64,000 nucleotides of DNA, from contig OY848917.1 of the NCBI GenBank assembly GCA_963693285.1, positions 4,330,618 through 4,394,617 on the forward strand. Direction: 5' to 3'. Under the pieces are notes generated by a model that was given only the letters and a program-made list of their open reading frames with translations, did no database searches and was not told where the DNA came from. Positions 24,601 through 35,355 of this stretch are shown in pieces. This DNA is from Xestospongia muta (Eukaryota; Porifera; Demospongiae; Haplosclerida; Petrosiidae). How positions within the stretch are numbered: position 1 is the first letter of the stretch; the number at the start of each line of letters is the position of its first letter. Both the position numbers and the translations under genes were made by a program.

Positions 24601-27323
24601 ACATTTTGTAACAATTCATTTAGAATACCTGTTATAGTTACTGTTTGATTGTTAAGTAAACCATTTCCTTCAGGGTTTGGTAATCCACACACAAACACTG
24701 TGTTAGTTGTAGGAGCCGACAGAACACTAACTGTGTGATTGAGATTGTTTGGTTGGAAGGTATATGATGGATAAGCTGTCCATAATGGTGTGCCATCTTG
24801 AAGTGTCCACATTATAATAGCTTGTTGATCACTAGGTGTACAAGTAATGGTGATCATCCCTTTTGTAAAATCTTCTTTACTGGCAGTAATAGTTGTAGAA
24901 GAAATCTCCACTGTAGGAACTACAAACAATAATTTAAATCATTACGTTGATTCAGAAATACTGTAATCTATTCATTGAAAATGTTCAAGATATTACTTTG
25001 TAAAACAACAGGCTACTTGTCACTTAATAAATCCTAAATATATTAGTTATATACAAACATATATCTTACTTGTGACTGTCAAGTTAAATTCACTAATGCA
25101 CATAAAATCTGAGAAGCTCTCAACTGATCCTTCACTGTCCTCATTGTTATCATCAAACTGATAACAAAACTTGTACATACCGTTGTCACTATCTTCTATA
25201 GAATCTTTTGATATAACAAAAGTCCATCCATTACTGGTGTGTACAGTAAGTGACTTTGAAGCATTAGTGAGAGATCTGAAATGAACATTTTCTAAGTTAA
25301 TGGTCTGAACAGTAAGGAAAATGGCTGTAACATTAATGGAATTTCCAACAGGTACCTCCAAGTAGTTACCATCAGGATAAAAGACAATGGGTAACTCTAT
25401 AGTGAAAACATGTTTGTAAACTCGAGATGTCAATGAAATAATGAACTTAATAACTTAATACAATGTAGTAAGACTATGTAAACATCTCAAATAAATATAA
25501 TATAATATATACCTTAAGTAAAAATGTTTGTAAGTTATTTGTTTTGTATGATCAAATAAGTAATTCATAGTGATATTAATTGTATTCAACATATTGAATA
25601 TTATTATACATTGTGACAGTCATGAGGATATGTTATATATCCTTATGCATTGTGACAGTCACTGTGATTGTCATGAGGATATAAAAGCAATATTAGCACT
25701 TAGTTGATGATTGTGAATATAATTAGGTGACAGTTATGAGTATATATAGTATTATATTCATATATTATGACCATATATGGAATGCTATCTATTAGGTGAC
25801 AATAACAAAAACAAGTCACAATATCATTTGACTCATTAAAATAGTATTTATGAACTGCTAAAGGAAATGGATCATTTGTAATGATTATCTGCAAAATATG
25901 AATGCAAAGTGTTTGAATAGATTAATAGCTTAATTTTTATTTTGGTCTATATGTGATGCTATGTTGGTTATTGAAGATAATATTATTCTCTACAAAAGAA
26001 TATCTTGGTTTCTTTTTTATTCAAGAGGTTTTGAAGCTTTTAATAATACTTGTTATTAAAGTACATATGATTTGTGTCAATGGGTAATATGCATGCACTT
26101 TGTTTGATAATTTGTTTTAAGGATTCAAGTATCTTATTATTAATCTTTATGAGCCCTATAGAATAACAGTACATAAATATGTTTTGTTTCTGTATAAGGT
26201 TAAGATGGTTTATGACTCACTATGCATAATGTAAATGTGACTATCAAGGACAATAATAATTATTAACTATAACATGACTTACCTTCTGATGTTACAATGT
26301 AGGCTGTACTAGAATACCCTGATTCAGATGTACAGGTGTATATACCTGAATAGTAGGATGTCAATCCACCAGGGAAGCTAGCCACAACAGCTGTATTATT
26401 CATTGTATATACTGGTATTGGTAACATGATGTCACTTGTGAAAGGATATGCTCTTAATGTTGGATATGGTCCTTGTGGAAATGCAGTACAGGTAATGTTA
26501 ACTGGTTCTTCCGTATTGGAGATAACAAACAGTTCTTTTATGTTAATTCCTTTGCTTATTGTTATATTTGTACCTATATAATTATATATTAAATACAAAA
26601 AGGGTTAAAACATTCATAATTTAATGTCGATTACAATTAAATGTCTATAAGCTATTGTTTTGTTTACTTTGATGTAACATGTGGATAAACATACTTGCTT
26701 TATTTTAGAGTAATGTTAGCTAGAGAGTTGATATCCATACACTATGTGTATAGAACTGTAAGCATAAATATCTACATTTTTGAAATTTGATTTTTTATAT
26801 TTGTTGCACTATTCATGCACAGACAAAAACATTATGCATATGATTAAAGGAAATAAACAAATCTACCCTCTTACAGTATAGTCACGTAATATCTCCACTC
26901 ACTTTGTCCCCATATTGTGTTGATGGCAACAGAACAATTGGTGTTCTTGTTAGGACTCAAACCCAACACTAAAGTCACATTACCCAGTAGATTTTCTCCA
27001 TTACAAGACACCAAAGCTACTATAGTTCCAAAACTCTTCTGTTGACTGAATGCACACACTGTTCCTGCATTGAATGAGTCAGGTCCACAATAATCGTCAG
27101 GGGACAGAAACAGACTGATATTTTCAATTGTTTTACAACATTTGGTGTTTCTTTTCAATGAAAGAGAAAATTCTTTTCCATTGTAGATTGCTGAAGGAAG
27201 TGTTACTTGAACGTTTGAACATTGCGAACTAAACTTTTCGGTGTACGTTAAATTACAATCAGCTGTTGACGAGACTACTATCGCCGCTACTGAGCAGTAC
27301 AAGAACAGAAAGTAAGCCTGCAT
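18645..27323 (-). CDS. Adhesion G-protein-coupled receptor with Ig, HRM and GPS domains, complete
   Basis: About 30 exons with compatible phases at nearly every junction. Order: exon 27323-26875 (signal peptide MQAYFLFLYCSVAAIVVSS, then a Cys-containing domain); three Ig-like exons 26573-26283, 25396-25070 and 24919-24629, each starting and ending in phase 1 or compatible with it; HRM 24426-24161 (ECPTDLMGGTIWTSTP... DWEPVDYSDC); 24021-23790; Cys-rich/TSP3-like 23738-23635, 23474-23355 and 23270-23210 (LDSDGDLYPDVPLDSC, DNCVLVYNPTQ); second HRM 22691-22581 and 22534-22443; GAIN-type region 22398-20865 ending in GPS (CVYWN, GTWSTDG, KCHCYHLTAFAVL); 7TM exons 20660, 20452, 20294, 20017, 19772, 19659, 19508 and 19191 downward; tail to 18645 with an acidic EEEEDE cluster. 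The exon 1/2 phase did not resolve cleanly, so an exon there may be missed. TM3 (FFLASFCWMLCEGVMLYL) closely matches the first receptor. Confidence 0.9.
22855..23145 (+). other. Unidentified open frame on + strand inside a GPCR intron
   Basis: Within the 22692-23209 intron of the minus-strand receptor, the plus strand stays open for about 96 codons (IPQTEETLSVALPIKPQLF ... HLSLTQNPTII). Its composition is less AT-rich than the flanking intron. Usable ATG is at about 22884. No domain is recognised. It could be a transposon remnant or a nested exon of another gene. Confidence 0.25.
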
Positions 27324-27734
27324 CTTAACAAAACACAATGAAGCTCCACCTGAGGCGTTGCTTTATAGTAGGTGGGATGGGGAGGCGGGGAGTAAGGGCG
27401 TGGAGTGCTTCAATTTTTCATGCATCTAATTAATTATTGATAAGGATGTGCATGCAGTACTATAATGACGGTTTGTGTAAGCCACGTCACTCCCACTTCA
27501 GTGCTGGTGCTCAGAGAACGTGTTTCGTTTGCTCTTCAGTCTTACTAGCTTTATAACACTTTTATATACTCTTCTTGTTGACTATACACTGAAGTCTTTA
27601 AGAATAGTTATAACACAAATGATTATAGATACATTTATCTAATGTCTTAAATATTGCTATTGGTATAGCTAGTGATATGTATCTGTGTGTGTGTGTGTGT
27701 TTGTATATGCCCCACATGCACATACCTGCCGAAT

Positions 27735-27775
<41 letters not shown>

Positions 27776-28640
27776 TGGATGCATTGTTTTAATAATATTC
27801 ATGATTTGAATTAACTTAAAGCTTTCTTATTAGTGGATCAGGATACATGTTGTATATAGCATTATTATATTAAACAAATTGCACTCGAGGAACTAAAGGA
27901 CCTGTTATAAATTAGAAACTATATAATTATGATTCTTGATTTCTATCCTAATCTATTAGCCACCAGTCATTGCATTTATACATTATGATTTCTGACTTTA
28001 AAATCATCTGTCTTATACTGCATACATGTGGATCATTATATCAGTGGCTTTCAGCTATGTCTGACCAATAGTAGCTACATAATATATACTAATACTTATA
28101 ATAGTAGTAAACTTATAAGATTATTGCTTGCTGAAGAAAATGAGCTTCGAAACTTTGACTGAAAGCAGTTACATGTACAGTATAAGTGAAAGTTCAGAGA
28201 AGTCCAGTATTAGGGAGGTCACTGGCTAAACTAAGCCAAATTGAGTCAATTTTAATAGTTTTAGCTATCATTATTAGCAAATACTCATACAGATGAGATA
28301 TGTCTTAGATAAAGACTAAAGAATACATTGTAAAGATTAGCTAGCACTTTTAAAGATGACTAGTTTAAATCAGAACATTGTATCAATATAATCATCTTAA
28401 TAACTGTAATAATATATTAACACAGCAATAGTGACGAGCAATTACAAAAACAAAGATATCCAACGGGAACTGAACTACTCCAAAAGAAATCATTCCTCAT
28501 AAACCTCTTTCTTTCTCCTCCATCGCACTGCTCGCAGCTCAGATAGTCACGATCTGTTTGATGTAGGACTATTTTTAGCTTACACGGACCGAAGTGGTAA
28601 TACATACAATTATTGTTCGGGGGACCAAATTTGGCACGCA
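27324..28640. other. Intergenic, upstream of second GPCR, with microsatellites
   Basis: The receptor's promoter should lie just above 27323; a GC-rich patch is at 27355-27415. (TG)n occurs at about 27681-27701 and an (AT)n tract at 27733-27776. The rest is AT-rich with no recognised gene. The minus-strand frame 28641-28417 has no domain or splice support. Confidence 0.45.
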
Positions 28641-28650
28641 TTCCTGCTCG

Positions 28651-28675
28651 CTATAAAAGGGGGGTGGGCTGCCCG
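28651..28675 (+). promoter_or_regulatory. TATA-type promoter motif, left copy of an inverted pair
   Basis: CTATAAAAGGGGGGTGGGCT followed by GCCC, on the plus strand. An almost identical motif lies inverted at 29187-29164. About 50 bp downstream is GAGATGGCGGCAATATTCAAA, which is also similar to sequence at 62.87 kb. The only plus-strand ORF from that ATG is very short. Confidence 0.45.
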
Positions 28676-28842
28676 GAAGAATGTGACGCCTACCAAAGAG
28701 TGAGATGGCGGCAATATTCAAACCTAGATAGTAGCCATACCAACCTGAACAACCCACGCAAAACATCTATAATAGTTAGCTCTAGGTACAAACACGTGTT
28801 ATGTCAATTAACAGTTGATAATAATAGATAATAACTTTTATT

Positions 28843-29025
28843 GCTGTACTGAATTATACATGACAGAATCAAAGATGGCTGACACAAGACCATAGTTGTC
28901 TAAATCAGATTGCCCAGCAGGAGTTAGAACTTTTCTAACATGGACCAACCTTCTCTTGAACACCTTCTTCCCCTCTAGACTGTCAAAGTCGATCACAAGA
29001 GAAAGTCTTACAAAAAACGGGAATA
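28843..29025 (-). CDS. Candidate last exon of a small minus-strand gene, unknown product
   Basis: The acceptor-like TATGTTCAG near 29020 is followed by an open frame: QIFPFFVRLSLVIDFDSLEG then KKVFKRRLVHVRKVLTPAGQ, ending VMYNSVQQ and TAA. An AATAAA lies immediately after the frame (CAGCAATAAAAG on the minus strand). The right-hand TATA motif sits about 160 bp upstream, and a short ATG frame (MAHTKLFNIKK) begins just below it, but no convincing donor joins the two. No family is recognised. Confidence 0.3.
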
Positions 29026-29163
29026 TCTGCACTGAACATACGCATAATATTAATTAAGCAGCTGTTGCAACAGCTAGAGGAAGTGCATATTATGATGTAA
29101 ACAGGAAAAGAAACACAGCCTCCATTTTTTTGATATTGAAAAGTTTTGTGTGTGCCATTTTGT

Positions 29164-29187
29164 GGGCAGCCCAGCCCCCTTTTATAC
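29164..29187 (-). promoter_or_regulatory. TATA-type promoter motif, right copy of an inverted pair
   Basis: On the minus strand it reads GTATAAAAGGGGGCTGGGCT then GCCC. It lies 47 bp from the start codon of the plus-strand GTPase gene, so the interval 29188-29233 could act as a compact bidirectional promoter. Transcription leftward would run toward the candidate exon at 29018-28843. Confidence 0.45.
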
Positions 29188-29233
29188 TGCGCATGCTCGT
29201 TTAAGTGAAGGCTCGGCAACGCCAGACTACGCA

Positions 29234-29362
29234 ATGGCTGAAGAGGCTTTGACAGCTAATGAAGTGACTATAGTTCCGGCCGAAGATGAGCTCCCATCAT
29301 CGCTCTATACTCTAGCATCACTAGGTTAGTACGTTTGACTTGCATTTCGTATATATGTATGT

Positions 29363-29403
<41 letters not shown>

Positions 29404-30922
29404 CTCCCATAATTTTTATATTTGGTATCATAGAATATTAAGAATAATATTTTTCATGAAACTAAAGTGCATGCAGTCGGATACTGCATGAGCTCATGTA
29501 AGAAGCTTGTCAGGAACTATTGGAATTAATGTTATGAAATATGTATAAGAAATCATGGTCAACTCTCCGGGAAATCCAAGGGAAATCCCCTCCATGTTGC
29601 TAAACACCCACTCAAATATATATTTTCTAGCGCATCTGGCTTGGATACTTGTAATTAAAAATATATATTTTCTACCTCATGAAAAGTAACTAGTTTTAAA
29701 GAGCCAAACCCTACCTAAGCTAGTGAGCAAGAGATGTAAATGCTGAGTTCTATTTCTATCATTTTAATAAAAAATATTTATGAGTTTCTTATGAAACTGT
29801 TGTGGGCTTCTGGCAATTATCTCTTGCCAAATATGGTAGGTAGTCCTTCATGTGTATAATATAAACATGATTATATACATTTTAAATTTGTCCATTTCAA
29901 TTATACAGGTTAATTTGTGGATTCCAAAGCTATTAATTTTTATTTTACTTCTAATACTAGGTATTGATGAAGTTAGATTTCGAAAGATTGCTGAGGCAGC
30001 ACAAAGGCGGCAGCAAGTGCTCAAAATATTTGTTGTTGGTAAAGAAGGAGCAGGGAAATCATCACTGATAAATGCTCTAATTGGAAGAGAAATAGCAAAA
30101 GAAGGTGCTGGTGCTGATCCTGTAACAGGCTTGGAGGCACTAAGGAACCCTTACAGAAATGTGTACGTTTGTGCTGCTGAAACAAATGTGGAAGTGGAGG
30201 CTTGGGATTCACCAGGATTTAGAGATCTTAATGAAGGAGGTGCTGCTGTATATCAACAACAAATGCAGCATATCTTAAGACAAGTTCATCTTGTGATTTA
30301 TTGCATTACTAGTGGTAGATTGGATGGCAGTACTTTAGCTGTTTTAAAGAAATTCATTGAGTGTGAACCAAATGTTATATCAAGAATGATAGTAGCTATA
30401 ACTAAAGTGAACTTGATGATGGTTCCAGAAATGTATAAAGCAGATGAAAGTGATTTCTTTGAACGAGAAGTAAATAAAATTAAGTACATAATACGGGAAT
30501 TGTTAAATGATATCCATATTCCTCATGATGTCATCAATGGGATTCCTTTTGTGCAAACTGGCTACTATCGTGATACTCGCATTACACCAAACCCACTATA
30601 TCTTCATGATCACTGCATTGACTGGTTGCTGATATTTTGGTTTCATTGTCTTGTTCGTTGTGATGATGCATGGCCTGCCTTGTTATTTCTCAGTGATGAT
30701 CGTTTATGTCGACGTAGGCGTGATGATAATTCCTCTCTTGAACTTGTTCAGCAAGACAGAAACTCTCAAAATGGACAGCTTAATTATGGCAGCCTCCGTG
30801 ATGTCATGGACAGAGTCCCGAAAGATAAAGACAAAGATAAGGCAGTGTATGAAAAGTTAGTTGCAGTATTTATGACATTGATCAAGTGGTTTTTCGATAC
30901 GCTACATCCTTCTTTGTCTTGA
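29234..30922 (+). CDS. P-loop GTPase, Era/AIG1-like (TRAFAC class)
   Basis: Two exons, 29234-29324 (MAEEALTANEVTIVPAEDE...) and 29961-30922, joined in phase 1 with GT-AG signals, giving about 350 residues. Motifs: G1 VVGKEGAGKSSLINALIG, G3 WDSPGF and G4 TKVN (Asn replaces the usual Asp of TKxD). The G domain is followed by a helical region, a cluster RLCRRRRDD, a charged KDKDKDK stretch and a hydrophobic C-terminus (FMTLIKWFFDTL). It is likely an intracellular nucleotide-binding switch, resembling immunity-type GTPases of the AIG1/GIMAP or Era-like groups. The subfamily is not certain. The frame is uninterrupted, making it the most clearly intact small gene here. The 636-bp intron contains a (TG)n tract. 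Confidence 0.85.
29359..29402. repeat. (TG)n microsatellite
   Basis: About 44 bp of TG repeats in the single intron of the GTPase gene, ending in GCGCGC. Confidence 0.9.
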
Positions 30923-32989
30923 CATAGCAATAGACTATAACTATATCTTTATATATGGGTTACTTGAAATTTTTACTTGAAATCTTCTAACTTATGTAAT
31001 ATACTTGTGTACTTAATAATGACTGTATTACTATTATGTTATGAGTGTTTGTCTTCCATATGAGTTGATATACAGTCTTTTATAATTTAACAATCCTTGT
31101 TAACTTATGGAAAAACAAGATATATTCATCTGAGTTGATATTTTATTGCATTTTCTTAAAATCTGTTTTTTTACACCCAGCAAACTTGTGTGCCAAACTA
31201 AAATTGTTTAACGTGTGTGTATATGGGAATATCAAATGATATTGTTTGTTGAAAGAGAATGACAAATGAAATTAACCCACACACTGAAACTAATTACTTT
31301 TATCATGAGCACCTTGAATTGGGTGTGCCTAATGGAAGTTAGAAAGCTTTCTTGTCTTTAAGCCTGGCAAAACACCTACAGCAACAACAGGCAGTTAAAA
31401 ACATTTGATTACTTTTACATTTTATGTAAGTTTGCTTTCCCAAAATCAAAGTTTTTCACTTACTTGAATTCACAGTATTATTTGTTCATCTAAAAATCTT
31501 TTTGAATTTGATAAACTAAGTATAAGTTGGTTAAATTAGATTACCTGTTCATATTGTATTTATCCACTTCATTTTTGAACAAACCAAATTTCTTTTAATT
31601 ACTATTATCCTAAAGGTGGAGAAGACCAGGCTAACATTGCCAACTACCATCCAATATCATTACTTTGCTCAATCCTAAAACTGTTGGTCAGATGATAACA
31701 TCCAACAACCATCTCTAGATTATTTGTCTAATTCTATAAAAGGCCAATAGTTATTACCACATTTTTACATTCCTTATAAAGTCAGAGTTGCAAGGACAAT
31801 TGAAACATTCTGTTGTACAATAGTACTGCATTTACATCACTAAGGAAAGGTATGAGTGTTGGAAACAGACAATGTTGCATGTTCATCTTGAAGAGCTTCT
31901 AGAAACTATTATTAGAAATGAGAACATGTAAAAAAGTAAAAAAACAAGATTAAAACTCATAAAAAATGTTATATTTATCTCTCTCTCTAAATTTAAAGGG
32001 AAATTTTTCAAATTACATGGTACGAAACATAGTAAATCAATTTAAATTATTAGAAATCTTCCATTGCAGCATCACTGTTAAAATTGATTGGTTGTTTGAA
32101 CAAACAATGTGGCTACTTGCTACAGTCCTGCAATTAGTTAATTGTTGTAAATATTTATTTCTTCATTTCATCAATACATGATGATACAGGTTAGACATAT
32201 GTAGCAAACAATTTGATGTACAGCAGTACTCCTTTGTATAATATCTGGCCTATAAATGTATGACATCATCCTTACAAAAATTTTAATACACTGCTATATT
32301 GTGTATATAAAAGTATACATCACTTTATTAAATGTAAGCTTTATATACTCTAATCTACGAAGGAGTGTACACTAACAATACTGTTCATAGTGTTGGTTTG
32401 TTTCTAATCATAATTTAACTCAGCAGTTATGACAATCAGTATTCATCTGCAGACATTTTTCATTGGTTAATATAAACAGCTGATAAAGCAATATTAAAAT
32501 GCATATATTAACAGCTATAGAAATAAAGACATTTAAATTTTAAATACTCATTTAGTTTTGGCATTTACTAAAAAAATACATAAAATTTGATAGCAATTGT
32601 ATTACAAACATTTTCTTGTGATATATATTGTAACATGTTATTTATTCATCCATTTCCATATATCTGAATTCACTGTTAAATATGATTCGGTTATATTAAA
32701 CATACAATTAAAATGTCTACTTAACATTCACAGAAAGATACTATAATTATCATAACTGCTATGAGATAAATTATGATTAGAACAAATGTTGTACGTTTAT
32801 ACTGTTACTGGCCAGATACATATACAAGGGAGTGTACACTCATCACAGCTTGCTCTGCTTGTTATCATTATTTTACTCATAGCAGCTATAACAGGATACA
32901 TGTGATGCATGCAATGAATTAGGATGTCTAAGAATTTAGATTGATTTTACAATGATTTTTAGTGGTCATAGGTCCTGTACCTTGTAATT
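30923..32989. other. Intergenic, AT-rich
   Basis: Downstream of the GTPase gene. Apart from the LINE-like scrap at 31609-31692, nothing coding or repetitive is recognised. Confidence 0.4.
31609..31692 (+). mobile_element. Non-LTR retrotransposon reverse-transcriptase scrap
   Basis: The plus frame reads KGGEDQANIANYHPISLLCS followed by ILKLLVR and a stop. This resembles the NYRPISLLCxxxKxLE block of LINE reverse transcriptases. No other RT blocks are found beside it. Confidence 0.5.
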
Positions 32990-33033
32990 AACCTCGCTGT
33001 GCGTGGGCGCAAAGCGAGGGTACTGTAGTCTGT

Positions 33034-33087
<54 letters not shown>

Positions 33088-33908
33088 GTGTGTGTGTGTG
33101 TGTGTCTGCACTGCCTGTTACCTTTGAACTACTATAACTTGGCAAGTGAAGCCTTAGCAGCTACCAAAGTTTAGCAATGAATAGAAAAACACGTGGACTT
33201 TACAACAGTAGTATCAAGAACATCGTCAAGGAAAATAAAAGCTTAAAACTCGCAAAAGAATTTTCAGGTTGCACAGTCAAAGTGCCGTTTCTCGAAAAGT
33301 AAAAAACTTAATGTGGAGATTTTTTAGTATGCTGTAGAGAATCTTAGATGAATACGGATCAGCAAAACAGAAGGCCGTTGGTCGAAGCAATCGTTAGAAA
33401 AGTTCTGAAAAGTGTTTTGTGGACTTGGAGCAAAGTAACGCATTCAGGAAACGTCTCAAAGCACTGGAAAAACAGCTGCTAATAGATAATATATTGATTT
33501 ATATTTGTACTACGGGACGTTTCCAAAGAATGCTTCATTTTCAAGTTACAATAATTTTTGTATATGAAGTATTGAAACTTTTTAAAGCGTCATGTAAAGG
33601 CTCAGAGAAACATTCATCACGAATCTAGCACTTAATCTTGCTTGGCAATTGAATGATACTATTACTTACTCATTATCAGCTTTACAGACATGTCAATCAG
33701 AGTGCAAGGTACCCAGTAAACGACAAAGCTTTTTTTCCCTTTGATTGAAGAGAAATGCTGAGTCATCAAACAACAGTTTGTAATGTGCATCACGTGACCA
33801 TCAATAATTTGAATATTAATAAATTTTTTGTAATGCTACCTAGTAACATCATAGCTGGGCCTAAGCTGGCATAGCATTTACAAATAACATAGAAACTGCA
33901 GCGAGGTT
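32990..33908. mobile_element. 919-bp TIR element containing (TG)n
   Basis: It starts AACCTCGCTG and ends with the exact reverse complement CAGCGAGGTT. The left end also forms a small hairpin (CCTCGCTGTGCG...GCAAAGCGAGG). A (TG)n tract occupies 33036-33105. No transposase frame is seen; the plus frame at 33419-33628 has no recognised domain. It is probably a non-autonomous DNA element. Confidence 0.5.
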
Positions 33909-35355
33909 CGGCACTTTAGTGCCTTTCATTTGAAAATTTTATTCTTTCTCTCTCTCTCTCAGTCAGTTCAAAAAGATATATGCACAATGGTTCCCCCATT
34001 GTTTTGCTAGTATGGTTGTAGCTACCACAATAATTATTGAAAGCAGTAGATTGGTCCATTAATATCATTGTTTATATTAAAATACTGGTATATAGGTTAT
34101 ATCATGTTGTATTATTTATCAGTCTCAGTGTATATTTACTGGCTGAATCTAAGGTATGTAACACAAAAGAGAATTAAAACTATATATATGCATTTATTAC
34201 TAAGGATATTTAATACAGATATTCAGTGGTCAATTGAGATTCGATTTAATTTCTTTTAAGAATTCTAGTTATTTAGACATTTTTCTAGTCACATGCATAC
34301 ATATTGTAAGCAGTACAAGGATTGACCAGAAATCAATTCTCAAATTGTTAAGAATCTTTTTGCAGTAGACCAGTCTACCAGAGTATAAGGAGATAATATT
34401 AGATGTTAAATTAACTTATAATGAATTCAACTTGTACTCCTTAAACTCTACAATTATTATGTATTTAATTTAGTCATATTTAATCTATATATTCTGTCAA
34501 TTTGTTAAGAACATACATGTGTTCCAAAAGGTGTAGAATTTGCTCAATGTGTCATTTTCTACACATTTTGGTATAGGAAACTATTTATTGCATAGCTATT
34601 CCTAATTTGTTGGAAACAATGCCAAAACTACCAGATATTTAATTAATGGCCATTGTTTAATTTCCCATGCATTATCAGGTGCTTGTGTTACAACATGTGC
34701 AACCTTAGAGGTATAACACTATGTGGGCTTATAGGGTAAGAAAATGTAAATTTCAAGTGCTGGTGCTCCTCGGAGAAGGTATGTAGCTTAAAGCTTGCTC
34801 TTTGGTCACAATAGATATAACCCTTTATCACCAAGAGGTATATTAATAAAAAAATGCTTTTGTTCTGTTCATACAAATTCTCTTGAAAACGTGTGGGACA
34901 GTATTGTATTCTGATGGCACATCAGATATTTTGGTGTCTTCATGTTAATTGTTGTGTTTATAATCAACTCCATCTTTACTGTATGTATCCCTTCAAGTTC
35001 ATGGTTTCTTGGACTAGTGTACATTCAGACATCAACAGTTTGTCATAACTTTTCTTGTTGATTACAACGAAGCCTTTAAAATAGTTGTAACACAAATGAT
35101 TATAGATGGATTTATCTAGGGTCTTAAAAAATTGAGTGTATTCAATCATATATTAAACCAATCATATAATAGCTGTTTGCAGGTGAGGGAACAGACAGGT
35201 TATGTAGAAGTTGAGATTGAGTGTATAAAAAAGAATAATTAATAAACTTAATACTGCATTATTACAGCTGTTATGAAATATTATTTATATTATAATAATA
35301 TACTTTTCTTAGAAAGTTTAACATATAAACTTATATAGTAATAAAAGTATAATCA
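33909..35355. other. Intergenic, AT-rich
   Basis: A short CT-rich tract lies at 33943-33960. No gene, TIR or transposon block is recognised up to the stop codon of the macrodomain gene. Confidence 0.4.

Noticed and set aside
28417..28641. Cys-rich 74-codon minus-strand frame
   Set aside because: No start context, splice signals or domain; it overlaps the promoter-like region.
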